Assembly: GCF_009733595.1 (NCBI RefSeq)
Contig: NZ_WOFH01000002.1
Coordinates: forward strand, 372,001-436,000
DNA length: 64,000 bases
Reading direction: 5' to 3'
From: Actinomadura litoris
GTDB lineage: Bacteria > Actinomycetota > Actinomycetes > Streptosporangiales > Streptosporangiaceae
Shown: piece by piece, positions 49,606-58,815 of the stretch
Layout of the letters: each line of letters opens with the position of its first letter
How positions within the stretch are numbered: position 1 is the stretch's first letter
The notes under the pieces: generated by a model
The model's input: the letters and a program-made list of their open reading frames with translations, nothing else
The model's database searches: none
What the model was told of the DNA's origin: nothing
Program-made: the position numbers and the translations under genes

Positions 49606-51591
49606 ATGGGGACGGACGAGGCGATGACCGCGCCGGACGCGGTCGTGACCGGGGGCGGCGCGGTCGCGCGCGGGCGCCTGCGGGGCGAGCTGCTGCTGGG
49701 CATGGCGGTCTTCGGCCTGTACGCGCTGGTCGTGATGCTGCCGCAGGACGCCAGGGAGCGGGCCGCGCGCGGGCACGGCCGCGCGCTCTACGACCTGGAG
49801 CGGGCGCTGCGGCTGGACGTCGAGCGGACGCTGAACGGCTGGCTCGCCGGGCAGCCGGTCTGGCGCGTGCTGGCCAACTACGAGTACGCGATCACCTACA
49901 TCGCGAGCGCGGTCGCGCTGCTCGCCTGGCTGTACCTGCGGCACCCGGAGCGCTACCGGACGGCGCGCAACGCGTTCCTGCTGATCAACCTGGTCGGGAT
50001 CGCCTGCTTCGCGCTGTACCCGGTGATGCCGCCGCGGCTGATGCCCGAGCTCGGGTTCGTCGACACGGTCCGGCTGGGCCGCACGTGGGGGTCGTGGGGC
50101 TCGCCGATGGTCGAGCACGCCGACCGGTTCGCGGCCGTCCCGTCCCTGCACATGGCCTGGACGCTGTGGGTCGGCGTCGAGCTGGCCCGGGTGTCGGCGC
50201 GGCGGTGGGTGCAGTCGGTGAACGCGGTCCACATCCTGCTGACCCTGTATGTGATCATGGCGACCGCCAACCACTACCTGCTGGACGCGCTGGCGGCCGT
50301 CCCGCTGGTGGGCTTCGCGGTGTACGCCGCCGAGCGCGCGACCCCGCGCGGCGCGGGCGAGCGGGTCCGCGGGCCCGACGCGTTCTTCCTGGCCGTGGAG
50401 ACCCCGGAGGCGCCCCAGCACGCCGGGGGGCTGATCGTCCTGGACACCGCGCGGGCGCCGGTGACCCGCGACGACCTGGCCGCCCTGGTCGCCGCGCGGC
50501 TGGAGGACCACCCGCGGTTCCGGCAGCGGCTCGCCGACGGCGGCCGGTGGCGGCGGCCGCTCTGGCGCGACGACCCGGCGATCGACTGGGCGTGGCACGT
50601 CCAGGAGCGCCGCGTGGACGGCATGGCCGGACTGCGCGCCGTGGTCGCCGCGATCCAGTCCGAGCCGCTGCCCCGCGACCGGCCGCTGTGGCGGATGATC
50701 CTGGTGACCGGGGTCGCGCCGGGACGCGACGCGGTCGTGTTCCTCATGCACCACGTCGTCGCCGACGGCGTCGGGGTCGTCGCGCACGCGATGGCGCTCA
50801 TGGAGCCCTACCCGCTCGACTACGGCGGGACGGGGCGCCGCCGCAGGCCCGTCCAGGAGGCGCTCGCGACGGCGACCGGGCTCGGCCAGCTCGCCGCGGA
50901 CGCGGCGCGCCCCGCGCGGCTGCCCGCCGCCGGGACGTCCGAGCGCCGGTTCGGCACCCTGCTCGTCCCACTCGACCAGGCCAGGGACGTCGCGCGGCGG
51001 CACGGCGCGCGGGTCACCGACGTCGTGCTGTGCGCGGTGGCGGGCGGGCTGCACCGGGTGCTCCGCGAGACGCCGGGCGCCGGCGACTCCTGCCGGGTCG
51101 CGGTGCCGCTGATGATGCGCTCACCGGGCGACGGCGCGGAGGGCAACCACACCAGCGCCGTCATGATCGACCTGCCGATCGGCAAGATGCCCGAGGCCGA
51201 CCGGCTCGCCGAGACCGCCCGGCGCGCCCGCGTGCTGCGGTCGGGGACGCGCCCGCTCGCCGCCTGGTTCGTGATGCGCCAGGCCGGGCGGGTCATGCCC
51301 GCCCCGCTGCACGCCCGCTTCGCCCGCTACGCCTACAGCGCCCGGTTCCTCCAGGGCATCGTGTCGAGCCTGCCGGGCCCCGACCGGCTGCTGCGGCTGG
51401 CGGGCGCCCCGCTGCTGGAGGTCTACCCGGTGATCCCGCTGGCGCCCGGCGCGCCGCTCGCGGCCGGGGCGCTCGGCGTCGACCGCGACCTGTGCTTCGG
51501 CGTCTGCGCCGACCCCGGCCTCGTGGACGACGCCGACCGGATGACGGCCGCCGTCGCGGAGGTCGTCCGCGAACTCCGCGAGGCCGACTAG
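49606..51591 (+). CDS. PAP2 phosphatase-like / wax ester synthase-DGAT fusion
   Basis: This 661-residue protein has two parts. The N-terminal part (about 25-240) contains several membrane segments and PAP2-like active-site features: PSLH with His182 and NHYLLD with His223 and Asp227. The C-terminal part (about 255-655) is a WS/DGAT acyltransferase with the HHxxxDG motif (His382-Gly388) that transfers acyl groups from acyl-CoA to alcohols or diacylglycerol. The first half could dephosphorylate a prenyl or phosphatidyl phosphate and the second acylate the product. It converges with the hopanoid operon at ten bases, so it may act on hopanoid, prenyl or glycerolipid alcohols. Confidence 0.88.
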   Translation: MGTDEAMTAPDAVVTGGGAVARGRLRGELLLGMAVFGLYALVVMLPQDARERAARGHGRALYDLERALRLDVERTLNGWLAGQPVWRVLANYEYAITYIASAVALLAWLYLRHPERYRTARNAFLLINLVGIACFALYPVMPPRLMPELGFVDTVRLGRTWGSWGSPMVEHADRFAAVPSLHMAWTLWVGVELARVSARRWVQSVNAVHILLTLYVIMATANHYLLDALAAVPLVGFAVYAAERATPRGAGERVRGPDAFFLAVETPEAPQHAGGLIVLDTARAPVTRDDLAALVAARLEDHPRFRQRLADGGRWRRPLWRDDPAIDWAWHVQERRVDGMAGLRAVVAAIQSEPLPRDRPLWRMILVTGVAPGRDAVVFLMHHVVADGVGVVAHAMALMEPYPLDYGGTGRRRRPVQEALATATGLGQLAADAARPARLPAAGTSERRFGTLLVPLDQARDVARRHGARVTDVVLCAVAGGLHRVLRETPGAGDSCRVAVPLMMRSPGDGAEGNHTSAVMIDLPIGKMPEADRLAETARRARVLRSGTRPLAAWFVMRQAGRVMPAPLHARFARYAYSARFLQGIVSSLPGPDRLLRLAGAPLLEVYPVIPLAPGAPLAAGALGVDRDLCFGVCADPGLVDDADRMTAAVAEVVRELREAD

Positions 51592-51601
51592 CCCCGGAGG
51601 G

Positions 51602-52606
51602 TCAGCCGCTGCGGATCGCGCGCAGCGACTCGGTCAGCGACCCGATCGTGGCGAAGACGGCGGTCGGCTCGTAGCCGCAGTGCGCCATGCAGTTGGAGCA
51701 GCGGTCGTCGCGGCCCCGGCCGTAGGCGCCCCAGTTGGTCGTCCGCACGAGCTCCTCGTAGGTGTCGGCGTAGCCGTCGTCCATCAGGTAGCAGGGGCGC
51801 TGCCAGCCCTTCAGCGAGTAGGACGGGATCGCCCACGCCGTGCACGGGAAGTCGGCCCTGCCCTCCAGGAAGTCCAGGAACAGCGGCGAGTGGTTGAACC
51901 GCCAGCGGCGGCGCCGGCCGTCGGCGAACACCTTCCGGAACAGCTCCCGCGTCTCCTGCACGCCGAGGAAGTGCTCCTGGTCGGGCGCCTTCTCGTAGGC
52001 GTAGGCGGGGGAGATCATCATCTGGTCGACGCCCAGGTCGTCGTTGAGGTAGTCGAGGACGTCGATGACGGTCTGCGGGGTGTCGGTGTTGAACACGGTC
52101 GTGTTCGTCGTGACCCGGAAACCGCGCTCGCGGCACATCGCGATGGCCTCCACGACCTGGTCGAACACGCCGTCCTTGCAGACGGACGCGTCGTGCCGCT
52201 CGCGCAGCCCGTCCACGTGCACCGCCCACGCGAAGTACCGGGACGGCTCGAACAGGTCGATCTTCTTCGGGATCAGGGCGGCGTTCGTGCACAGGAACAC
52301 GTACCGCTTCATCTTGACCAGCTCGGCGACCATCTCGCCGATCCCCGGGTGCATCAGCGGCTCGCCGCCCGCGATCGACACCATCGGCGCGCCGCTCTCG
52401 CGGACCGCCGCGACCGCCTGCTCGACCGGCATCCGCTGCTTCAGCAGGCTCGCCGGATGCTGGATCTTCCCGCACCCCGCGCAGGCGAGGTTGCACGCGT
52501 ACAGCGGCTCCAGCTCGACCAGCAGCGGGAACTTCGCGCGGCGGGCGAGCCTGTTGCGCAGGATGTAGCCGCCGACCCGCAGGCTCTGGCGTAGTGGCAT
52601 GCCCAT
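51602..52606 (-). CDS. hpnH: Adenosyl-hopene transferase (radical SAM)
   Basis: This 334-residue radical SAM enzyme matches HpnH, which adds the adenosyl group to diploptene to start extended hopanoids. It has the CNLACAGCGKIQHP cluster site, GGEPL and the SPAYAYEKAPDQEHFL region of the family. It is the last gene of the leftward hopanoid operon; the shc stop adjoins its start with no gap. HpnG (the nucleosidase) is not seen next to it, so later side-chain steps may be encoded elsewhere. Confidence 0.93.
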   Translation of the reverse strand: MGMPLRQSLRVGGYILRNRLARRAKFPLLVELEPLYACNLACAGCGKIQHPASLLKQRMPVEQAVAAVRESGAPMVSIAGGEPLMHPGIGEMVAELVKMKRYVFLCTNAALIPKKIDLFEPSRYFAWAVHVDGLRERHDASVCKDGVFDQVVEAIAMCRERGFRVTTNTTVFNTDTPQTVIDVLDYLNDDLGVDQMMISPAYAYEKAPDQEHFLGVQETRELFRKVFADGRRRRWRFNHSPLFLDFLEGRADFPCTAWAIPSYSLKGWQRPCYLMDDGYADTYEELVRTTNWGAYGRGRDDRCSNCMAHCGYEPTAVFATIGSLTESLRAIRSG

Positions 52607-54490
52607 TTACGACGCGTCCTCCCTCAGGTAGCGGCCGAGGGCGCTCACCGGGAACACCAGCCGGTACAGGTGGTAGTTGATGTAGAAGTAGCCGGGGAAC
52701 CCGGTTCCGGTGAAGTGGTCCTCGTCCCAGGTCCCGTCGGGGCGCTGCCGCTCTGTGAGCCAGCCGACGCCGCGCTCGACCGCCGGTCCGCGCTCGCCGG
52801 CGGCCAGCAGCGCCAGCAGCGCCCACGCGGTCTGGGACGGGGTGGACGCGCCGCGTCCGATCCACGCCGGGTCGCGGTAGGAGCGCAGGTCCTCGCCCCA
52901 GCCGCCGTCGTCGCGCTGGTGCCGCTCCAGCCAGGCCACCGCCCGCCGGATCACCGGCTTGCCGGGCCGGACGCCCGCCGCGATCAGCGCGGGCACGACG
53001 GCGCCGGTCCCGTAGACGTGGTTGGCGCCCCACCGCCCGTACCAGGAGCCGTCCTGCTCCTGCGCCTTCAGCAGCCACACCACGGCGCGCTTGCACAGCT
53101 GCGAGTCGCCCATCCCCTGCGCGCACAGCGCCTCCACGACGTGCGCGGTGACGTCGGCGGACGGCGGGTCGATGACCTCGCCGAAGTCGCAGAACGGGAG
53201 CCTGCGGCACAGCTCGCGGGTGTTGTCGGCGTCGAACGCGCCGAACCCGTCGTCGCGCGAGACCATCCCGGCCATCCAGCGCAGGCCCCGCTCGACGGCG
53301 GGCGGCGCGTCCGGATGCGCGACGCGGCCGAGCGCCAGCACGACCTCGGCGGTGTCGTCGACGTCGGGGTAGTAGTCGTTGTCGAACTCGAACGACCAGC
53401 CGCCGGGCGGCAGGCCGGGGCGGCGCACCTGCCAGTCGCCGGGGCCCTTCACCTCCTCGCCGACCACCCACGCGGCGGCCTTCTCCAGCGCCGGGTGCCC
53501 GGCGGGCATGCCCGCGTCGGCGAGCGCGGTCATGGCGAGCGCGGTGTCCCAGACCGGGGACTGGCACGCCTCCAGGCGCCGCCCCTGCCCGTCCCGGATC
53601 GTGAAGCGCTCCAGGCCCTGGAGCCCGCGCCGCATGACCGGGTGGTCGACGTCGTGGCCGAGCAGGTTCAGCGCGATGAGCGAGTACACCCACGGCGGCT
53701 GGATGCCGCCCCACGACCCGTCCGGCTCCTGCCGCGCGATGATCCACTCGGCGGCGCGGCGCAGCGCGGCCCGCCGCACCGCCTTCACCGGGCGCCGCTG
53801 GTAGACGCGCAGCGCGCGGTCGAGCGCGTGGAACGCCTCGGCCCAGCCGGGCGGCCCCTGGCGCCTCCTCCGCACGTGCTGGCCGTGCAGCTCGGCGATG
53901 TCGAAGGGCAGCGGCCGGACGGGGCGCAGCGCCGCCGCCACCGTCAGCGGCACGATCGTCTGCCGCGCCCAGCACCCGAAGTCGTAGACGTTCAGCGGGA
54001 ACCACGACGGCAGGTAGATCATCTCCGGCGGGACGACGGGCAGCGCGTCCCACGGCCAGCGCCCGAACAGCGCCAGCCAGTAGCGCGTGAACACGCGCGT
54101 CGCCGGGAGGCCGCCCGCCTCGCGCACGTACGCGGCGGCGCGGCGCATGTGGTCGGCGCCGGTCGGGTCCCCGGCGAGCCGCAGCGCGACGTAGGCCTCG
54201 ACCGTCGTGGACAGGTCGGGCGGGCCGCCGAAGAAGTTCGCCCACGTCCCGTCCTCGCGCTGCTGGGAGCGGATCCAGCGGGCCGCCTCCCGCGTCTCCT
54301 CCTCGTCGCGGACGCCGAGGAACTCGCGGAGCAGCAGGTCCTCGGCGTCCATGGTCACGTTCGTCTGGAGCTCGCCCTTCCACCAGCCCTCGGGGGACTG
54401 GAGGCCGAGCAGGTGCTCCCGCGCCGCGTCGAGCGTCTTGCGCGCCGCCTCCCTGGTGGAGGGGGCGGCGGGTTCGGCTGTCGTGGTCAT
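52607..54490 (-). CDS. shc: Squalene-hopene cyclase
   Basis: This 627-residue triterpene cyclase converts squalene to hopene or hopanol. The catalytic DVDD lies at residues 376-379, the same numbering as in the well-studied Alicyclobacillus enzyme, and several QxxxGxW (QW) repeats occur at both ends (QSPEGWW, QREDGTW, QEPDGSWGG, QRPDGTW). It sits between the prenyl synthase and hpnH on the minus strand; its ATG shares one base with the stop of the prenyl synthase gene. Confidence 0.95.
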   Translation of the reverse strand: MTTTAEPAAPSTREAARKTLDAAREHLLGLQSPEGWWKGELQTNVTMDAEDLLLREFLGVRDEEETREAARWIRSQQREDGTWANFFGGPPDLSTTVEAYVALRLAGDPTGADHMRRAAAYVREAGGLPATRVFTRYWLALFGRWPWDALPVVPPEMIYLPSWFPLNVYDFGCWARQTIVPLTVAAALRPVRPLPFDIAELHGQHVRRRRQGPPGWAEAFHALDRALRVYQRRPVKAVRRAALRRAAEWIIARQEPDGSWGGIQPPWVYSLIALNLLGHDVDHPVMRRGLQGLERFTIRDGQGRRLEACQSPVWDTALAMTALADAGMPAGHPALEKAAAWVVGEEVKGPGDWQVRRPGLPPGGWSFEFDNDYYPDVDDTAEVVLALGRVAHPDAPPAVERGLRWMAGMVSRDDGFGAFDADNTRELCRRLPFCDFGEVIDPPSADVTAHVVEALCAQGMGDSQLCKRAVVWLLKAQEQDGSWYGRWGANHVYGTGAVVPALIAAGVRPGKPVIRRAVAWLERHQRDDGGWGEDLRSYRDPAWIGRGASTPSQTAWALLALLAAGERGPAVERGVGWLTERQRPDGTWDEDHFTGTGFPGYFYINYHLYRLVFPVSALGRYLREDAS

Positions 54491-55503
54491 CAGTGGTCCC
54501 GGTGGGTGACGAAGTCGGCGACGCGCAGGAACTCGGTGCGGACGGGGGTGGGCACGCCCGCTCCGGCGAGGTGCTCCCCGGCGCTCTCCACCCGGCGCGC
54601 GGCCTCGGCCCGCGCCCACGCCCTGCCGCCCGCGAGGTCGACGAGCCGCGCCGCCTCGGCCAGCTCGTCCTCGCCCGGCGGCTCCGGCCGGGCGTACAGC
54701 TCGGCCAGCGCCGCGGACGCGGGCGTGCCGGAGTTCAGCGCCGCCACGACCGGCAGCGACATCTTGCGGGACCGCAGGTCCGACAGCGCGGGCTTGCCGG
54801 TCGCCGCCGGATCGCCCCAGATGCCGAGCAGGTCGTCGGTGAGCTGGAACGCGACGCCGAGGTCGGCGCCGAACCCCTCCAGCGCGGCCGCGAGGCCCTC
54901 GGGCGCCCCGTCCAGCACGGCGCCGATCGAGCACGAGCAGGCCAGCAGCGCGGCGGTCTTCCCGGCGGCCATCGACTGGCACTCCTCCAGCGTGATCTTG
55001 TGGCGGGTCTCGAAGCTCAGGTCGAGCGACTGGCCCGCGATGAGGTGCCGGGTCGCGACGGCCAGCGCGCGCGCCGCCCGCGCCGAGCCCTGGCCCGGCG
55101 CCTCCAGCAGCACCTCCCCGGCGAGGGCGAGCAGCGCGTCCCCGGCCAGGATCGCGGCGGGCTCGCCGTAGACGGCCCACGCCGCCGGGCGGTGCCGCCG
55201 CGTCCGGTCGCCGTCCATGATGTCGTCGTGCAGGAGCGAGAACGCGTGCGTCAGCTCGACCGCGACCGCGCCCGGCAGCGCGCTCTCCGGCGGCGCGCCC
55301 GCCGCGCGGGCCGACAGCAGGGCCAGCGCGGGGCGCAGCGCCTTCCCGGCGGGCTCCTTGCGCGGCCGCCCCTCCGCGTCGGCCCAGCCGAGGTGGTAGG
55401 CCGCCACCCGGTAGGTGTGCGGGTCGAGCCGCCCGACCGCGGCGCGCAGCGCCCCGTCGACCAGCTCGCGGACATCGGTCATCGAGACCGGAACGGTCGT
55501 CAC
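54490..55503 (-). CDS. Polyprenyl (farnesyl-type) diphosphate synthase
   Basis: This 337-residue trans-prenyltransferase makes the prenyl diphosphate for squalene synthesis, most likely FPP in this operon. The first aspartate-rich motif is DDIMD in LLHDDIMDGDRTRRHRP. The second is reduced to DDLLG, as often seen in actinobacterial hopanoid and carotenoid loci. The GTG start overlaps the hpnE stop in a GTGA. Chain length cannot be fixed from the sequence, so GGPP is not excluded. Confidence 0.9.
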   Translation of the reverse strand: MTTVPVSMTDVRELVDGALRAAVGRLDPHTYRVAAYHLGWADAEGRPRKEPAGKALRPALALLSARAAGAPPESALPGAVAVELTHAFSLLHDDIMDGDRTRRHRPAAWAVYGEPAAILAGDALLALAGEVLLEAPGQGSARAARALAVATRHLIAGQSLDLSFETRHKITLEECQSMAAGKTAALLACSCSIGAVLDGAPEGLAAALEGFGADLGVAFQLTDDLLGIWGDPAATGKPALSDLRSRKMSLPVVAALNSGTPASAALAELYARPEPPGEDELAEAARLVDLAGGRAWARAEAARRVESAGEHLAGAGVPTPVRTEFLRVADFVTHRDH

Positions 55504-56822
55504 CGGCCCCTCACCCCCTCAAGGTGGCGGCGGACCAGGCGTGCGGCGGTCAGACCGCTGCGCACTGCTCCCTCCATCGTGTCGGGCCAGCCCGTGTCGG
55601 TCCACGCGCCGGCGAGGAACAGGCCCGGCGCCCGCGTCGCCGCGCCGGGACGCGCCGCGCCGCTGCCGGGACGCTGGCGGAACGTCGCCCGCCGCTCCCG
55701 CGTGACGAAGAAGTCGGTGACGGACGCGTGCCGGGCGGCGGGCAGCAGCCGGCGCAGCTCGCGTGTGAACCGCTCGCGCAGCCGGGCCGTCGGGACGTCG
55801 ATCCAGCGGTCGGCCGCCGACAGCGAGACGGCCAGGTACTGCCCGTCGCCGCGCAGCCCGCCGACCACCGTCCGGTCGAACGCCCACTGGACGGGCGAGC
55901 CGACCGCCGCCACGAACGGCAGCCCCAGCACCGGCCGGTCGTAGACGACGTGCACGTTGACGATCGGGCTCGCGCCCAGCTCCGGCCAGCGCAGCGGGTC
56001 GGGCAGCGCCTCGGCGGGCAGCAGCCGCGCCGCCGCCTCGTGCGGCACGGCCATGACCACCGCGTCGGCCGCGATCGGCGCCCCGTCCACGATCACCTTC
56101 GGGTCGGCGGTGACCGCCTCCACCTTCGCCTTGAGCAGGACGGTGCCGCCCGCCTCCTCGATCCGCGCCAGCGCGGGCCCGCCGTGCAGGTCCGCCAGCG
56201 GGACGGACGGGACGCCGATGTCGGCCGCGTCCGCGCGCCCGAACAGCGCCCGCCGGCACACCATCGCCGACAGGCCGAGCGCCGCGTCGTCCACCTCGGC
56301 GTTCAGCGCGGCCGTGACGAACAGCCCCCACAGCGCCTCGCGCGCCCAGGGGCGCTGGCCCCGCTCCGCCAGCCAGGTGCCCGCCGCCACCCCGTCCAGG
56401 ACGGGGTCGGCCGGGTCGAGGGACCGGATCCTCGCCGCCGCCCACACCGCCCTCAGCCGCTCGGCCGCCGACAGCGGCGCGTAGCGGGCCAGGGCGGGCA
56501 GCAGGTGCAGCGGGCTCGGCAGCGGCGCCCGCCGCAGCCGCGCGGGCGCCCCGCCGGGCCGCAGCACCGTCACGTCGAACCTGCGCTGCACGTCCAGCAG
56601 GTGGTCGGTGCCCAGGCGCTGGAGCAGCCCCTGGTAGGCGGTGCAGCAGCGCAGCGCGACGTGCTGGCCGTTGTCGACGGTCAGGTCGCCGCGCCCGAAC
56701 GAGTGGGTGGCGCCGCCCAGCCAGGGGCGCGCCTCCACCAGCGTGACGTCGGCCCCCGCCTCCTGGAGCGCCAACGCCGCGCTGATGCCCGCGAGGCCCC
56801 CGCCGACGACGACGACGCTCAC
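55500..56822 (-). CDS. hpnE: Hydroxysqualene dehydroxylase
   Basis: This 440-residue FAD-dependent enzyme of the amine oxidase/phytoene desaturase fold has the N-terminal dinucleotide motif VVVVGGGLAGISAALALQEAG and a C-terminal FLAGAWTDTGWPDTMEGAVR that completes the FAD site. In the hpnC-hpnD-hpnE route it reduces hydroxysqualene to squalene. It lies between hpnD and the prenyl synthase, with 13 and minus 4 bases of spacing, respectively. Confidence 0.92.
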   Translation of the reverse strand: MSVVVVGGGLAGISAALALQEAGADVTLVEARPWLGGATHSFGRGDLTVDNGQHVALRCCTAYQGLLQRLGTDHLLDVQRRFDVTVLRPGGAPARLRRAPLPSPLHLLPALARYAPLSAAERLRAVWAAARIRSLDPADPVLDGVAAGTWLAERGQRPWAREALWGLFVTAALNAEVDDAALGLSAMVCRRALFGRADAADIGVPSVPLADLHGGPALARIEEAGGTVLLKAKVEAVTADPKVIVDGAPIAADAVVMAVPHEAAARLLPAEALPDPLRWPELGASPIVNVHVVYDRPVLGLPFVAAVGSPVQWAFDRTVVGGLRGDGQYLAVSLSAADRWIDVPTARLRERFTRELRRLLPAARHASVTDFFVTRERRATFRQRPGSGAARPGAATRAPGLFLAGAWTDTGWPDTMEGAVRSGLTAARLVRRHLEGVRGR

Positions 56823-56835
56823 CGCCCGCCCCCCG

Positions 56836-57753
56836 TCACCGCTCGACGCCCGTCAGGGCGCGGGCCGCCACGACGGCCTTCTGCCAGGTCGGCAGCGACA
56901 CCCGCGAGGTCAGCGCGAGCGCCGGGCTCTCCGCGATGCGCTCCAGCAGCCGCCGGTAGATCCCCGCCATCGCCGCCGTGCACGCCGCCGAGCGCCGGTC
57001 GAGCAGCGGCAGCAGCCGCAGCCCCTCGGCGTACCAGGCCCGCGCCCGCTCCGCCTGGAACGCGACGAGGTCGTGCAGCCGCGACGCCGGGTCGACGAAC
57101 TCGCCCGTCTCGTCCAGCTCCAGCGTGCACCCGAACCGGTCGAGGTCCTCGGCGGGCAGGTACACCCGGCCCGCGAGCCGGTCCTCCCTGACGTCCCGCA
57201 GGATGTTCGTGAGCTGGAACGCGACCCCGAGCGAGTCCGCGAGCCCCTCCGCGCGCTGCCGCCCGTCGTAGCCGAACACGCCCAGCGACAGGCGGCCCAC
57301 CGTGCCCGCGACCTGCTGGCAGTACCGCAGCAGGTCGTCGAACGTCTCGTAGGCGGCGCCGCGCACGTCGCTCTCGCAGCCGTCGATCAGCTCCGCGAAC
57401 GCGTCCAGCGGGATCGGGTAGCGGCCCGCCGCGTCCGCCAGCGCCGTCAGCACCGGGTGCCCCTCCAGCGCCCGCGAGTCGGCCCGCCGCCACAGCACCT
57501 CCTGGACCGTTTCGAGCCGCCCGCGCGCCCGGTCCAGCAGGTCCATCCGGACGCACGCGGGCTCCGGGCCGTCCCCGATGTCGTCCACGCCCCGCGCGAA
57601 CGCGTAGATCGCGCTCATCGCGCGGCGCTTCGGGGCGGGCATCAGCCGGATCCCGTAGCCGAAGTTGCGGGCCTCCTCCCGGACCACCCGCTCGCAGTGC
57701 CGATACGCCTCCACGACCCACTCGGGCCGCTCGCACGTCTCCGAAACCGTCAT
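56836..57753 (-). CDS. hpnD: Presqualene diphosphate synthase
   Basis: This 305-residue squalene/phytoene-synthase-fold enzyme condenses two FPP to presqualene diphosphate. It shows the aspartate-rich motifs VDDIGDG and NILRDVREDRLAGRVYLP, and the second is the more strictly conserved. It follows hpnC by 55 bases and precedes hpnE by 13. The hpnC-hpnD-hpnE set replaces classical squalene synthase. Confidence 0.92.
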   Translation of the reverse strand: MTVSETCERPEWVVEAYRHCERVVREEARNFGYGIRLMPAPKRRAMSAIYAFARGVDDIGDGPEPACVRMDLLDRARGRLETVQEVLWRRADSRALEGHPVLTALADAAGRYPIPLDAFAELIDGCESDVRGAAYETFDDLLRYCQQVAGTVGRLSLGVFGYDGRQRAEGLADSLGVAFQLTNILRDVREDRLAGRVYLPAEDLDRFGCTLELDETGEFVDPASRLHDLVAFQAERARAWYAEGLRLLPLLDRRSAACTAAMAGIYRRLLERIAESPALALTSRVSLPTWQKAVVAARALTGVER

Positions 57754-57808
57754 CGCTCACCCTCTCCGAGAGCGCGGGTTCTGCCTCGTCCGTCCTGGAG
57801 CGGATGCG

Positions 57809-58675
57809 TCATCGCCGGCCCCCTCCGAGAGCGGAGGCCCAGTTGGCGAGGAGCACCGGCCCGCGCGGACGCGGCGTCCGCGCCAGCACGTCGTAGCGGC
57901 CGCGCACGAGCGCGGCCAGCGCCGCGCGCCCCCCGGCGACATAGCCCGCCACCGCGATCCGGGCCCACCCGCGCAGGCCCGCCATGAGCGGCGCGGCGCC
58001 CCGGTCGAGCAGGTCCCGCGCCCGGTTCGACTCCAGCGCCAGCACCCCGCGCAGCCGCGTCGGCGTCACCGCCCGGGACAGGTCGTCCTCGGCGCAGCCG
58101 AACCGCCGCAGGTCCTCGCCGGGCAGGTAGATCCGCCCGGCCCTGAAGTCCTCGGCCACGTCCTGGCAGTGCTCGATCACCTGCAGCGCGGTGCAGACCC
58201 GGTCGGACGCCTCCTCCAGCCCCCGCCCCTCCGCGCCGAACACGTGCAGCACGATCCGCCCGACCGGATTGGCCGACAGGACGCAGTACCCCAGCAGTTC
58301 GTCGAAGGAGGCGTAGCGGGTCACCTCCTGGTCCCGGCGGTTCGCCTGGACCAGCCGCCGGAAAGGCTCCTGCGGAATTCCCCTCGCGTGGACGGTCTCC
58401 GCCAGCCGCCTTAACTGCGGAAGAACCGGCGCCCGCCCTTTGTAGAGGAGGTCCAGGTCCGCGTCCACCGAATCGAGCAGCGCCACCCGGTGCGCGCCCG
58501 GCGCCTCGTCGCCGATGTCGTCGACGAGGCGCGCGAAACCGTAGACCGCGCGCAGGTGGGCGCGGTGCCGCCCCGGCAGCAGCCGGGCCGCGACCGGGAA
58601 GTTCTCCCGCCGCGCGAGCGCGTCCAGGCCCCGCTCGTGCTCCCGCGCGCTCCAGGGTGGTTCAGTGGTCACCAC
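57809..58675 (-). CDS. hpnC: Hydroxysqualene synthase
   Basis: This 288-residue squalene-synthase-like enzyme converts presqualene diphosphate to hydroxysqualene. It has VDDIGDE and QDVAEDFRAGRIYLP motifs. Codon 88 is TTA. GTG 58675 or 58672 is the start; no clear ribosome-binding site precedes it, and the start overlaps the palindrome agtggtcaccact (58664-58676), which may be an operator. It is the first gene of the leftward hopanoid operon, whose promoter lies in the AT-richer gap 58676-58815. Confidence 0.92.
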   Translation of the reverse strand: MVTTEPPWSAREHERGLDALARRENFPVAARLLPGRHRAHLRAVYGFARLVDDIGDEAPGAHRVALLDSVDADLDLLYKGRAPVLPQLRRLAETVHARGIPQEPFRRLVQANRRDQEVTRYASFDELLGYCVLSANPVGRIVLHVFGAEGRGLEEASDRVCTALQVIEHCQDVAEDFRAGRIYLPGEDLRRFGCAEDDLSRAVTPTRLRGVLALESNRARDLLDRGAAPLMAGLRGWARIAVAGYVAGGRAALAALVRGRYDVLARTPRPRGPVLLANWASALGGGRR

Positions 58676-58815
58676 TAGGAGATTCGCCGGTGCGGCACCA
58701 GAAAAACTCTGATCAAGGTATGGAGTTATTGAACCGGCGCGCGTTTCCGCGACCGAAAGGACGCGACAGGAAAGTCGCCTTTTGTGGTAATTAGCTCGCT
58801 ATCGGGCGCGGCCGG

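Noticed and set aside
58664..58676. Palindrome agtggtcaccact as a firm operator for the hopanoid operon
   Set aside because: It is only 13 bases and overlaps the first codons of hpnC, so chance is not excluded; it is mentioned in the gene entry only.
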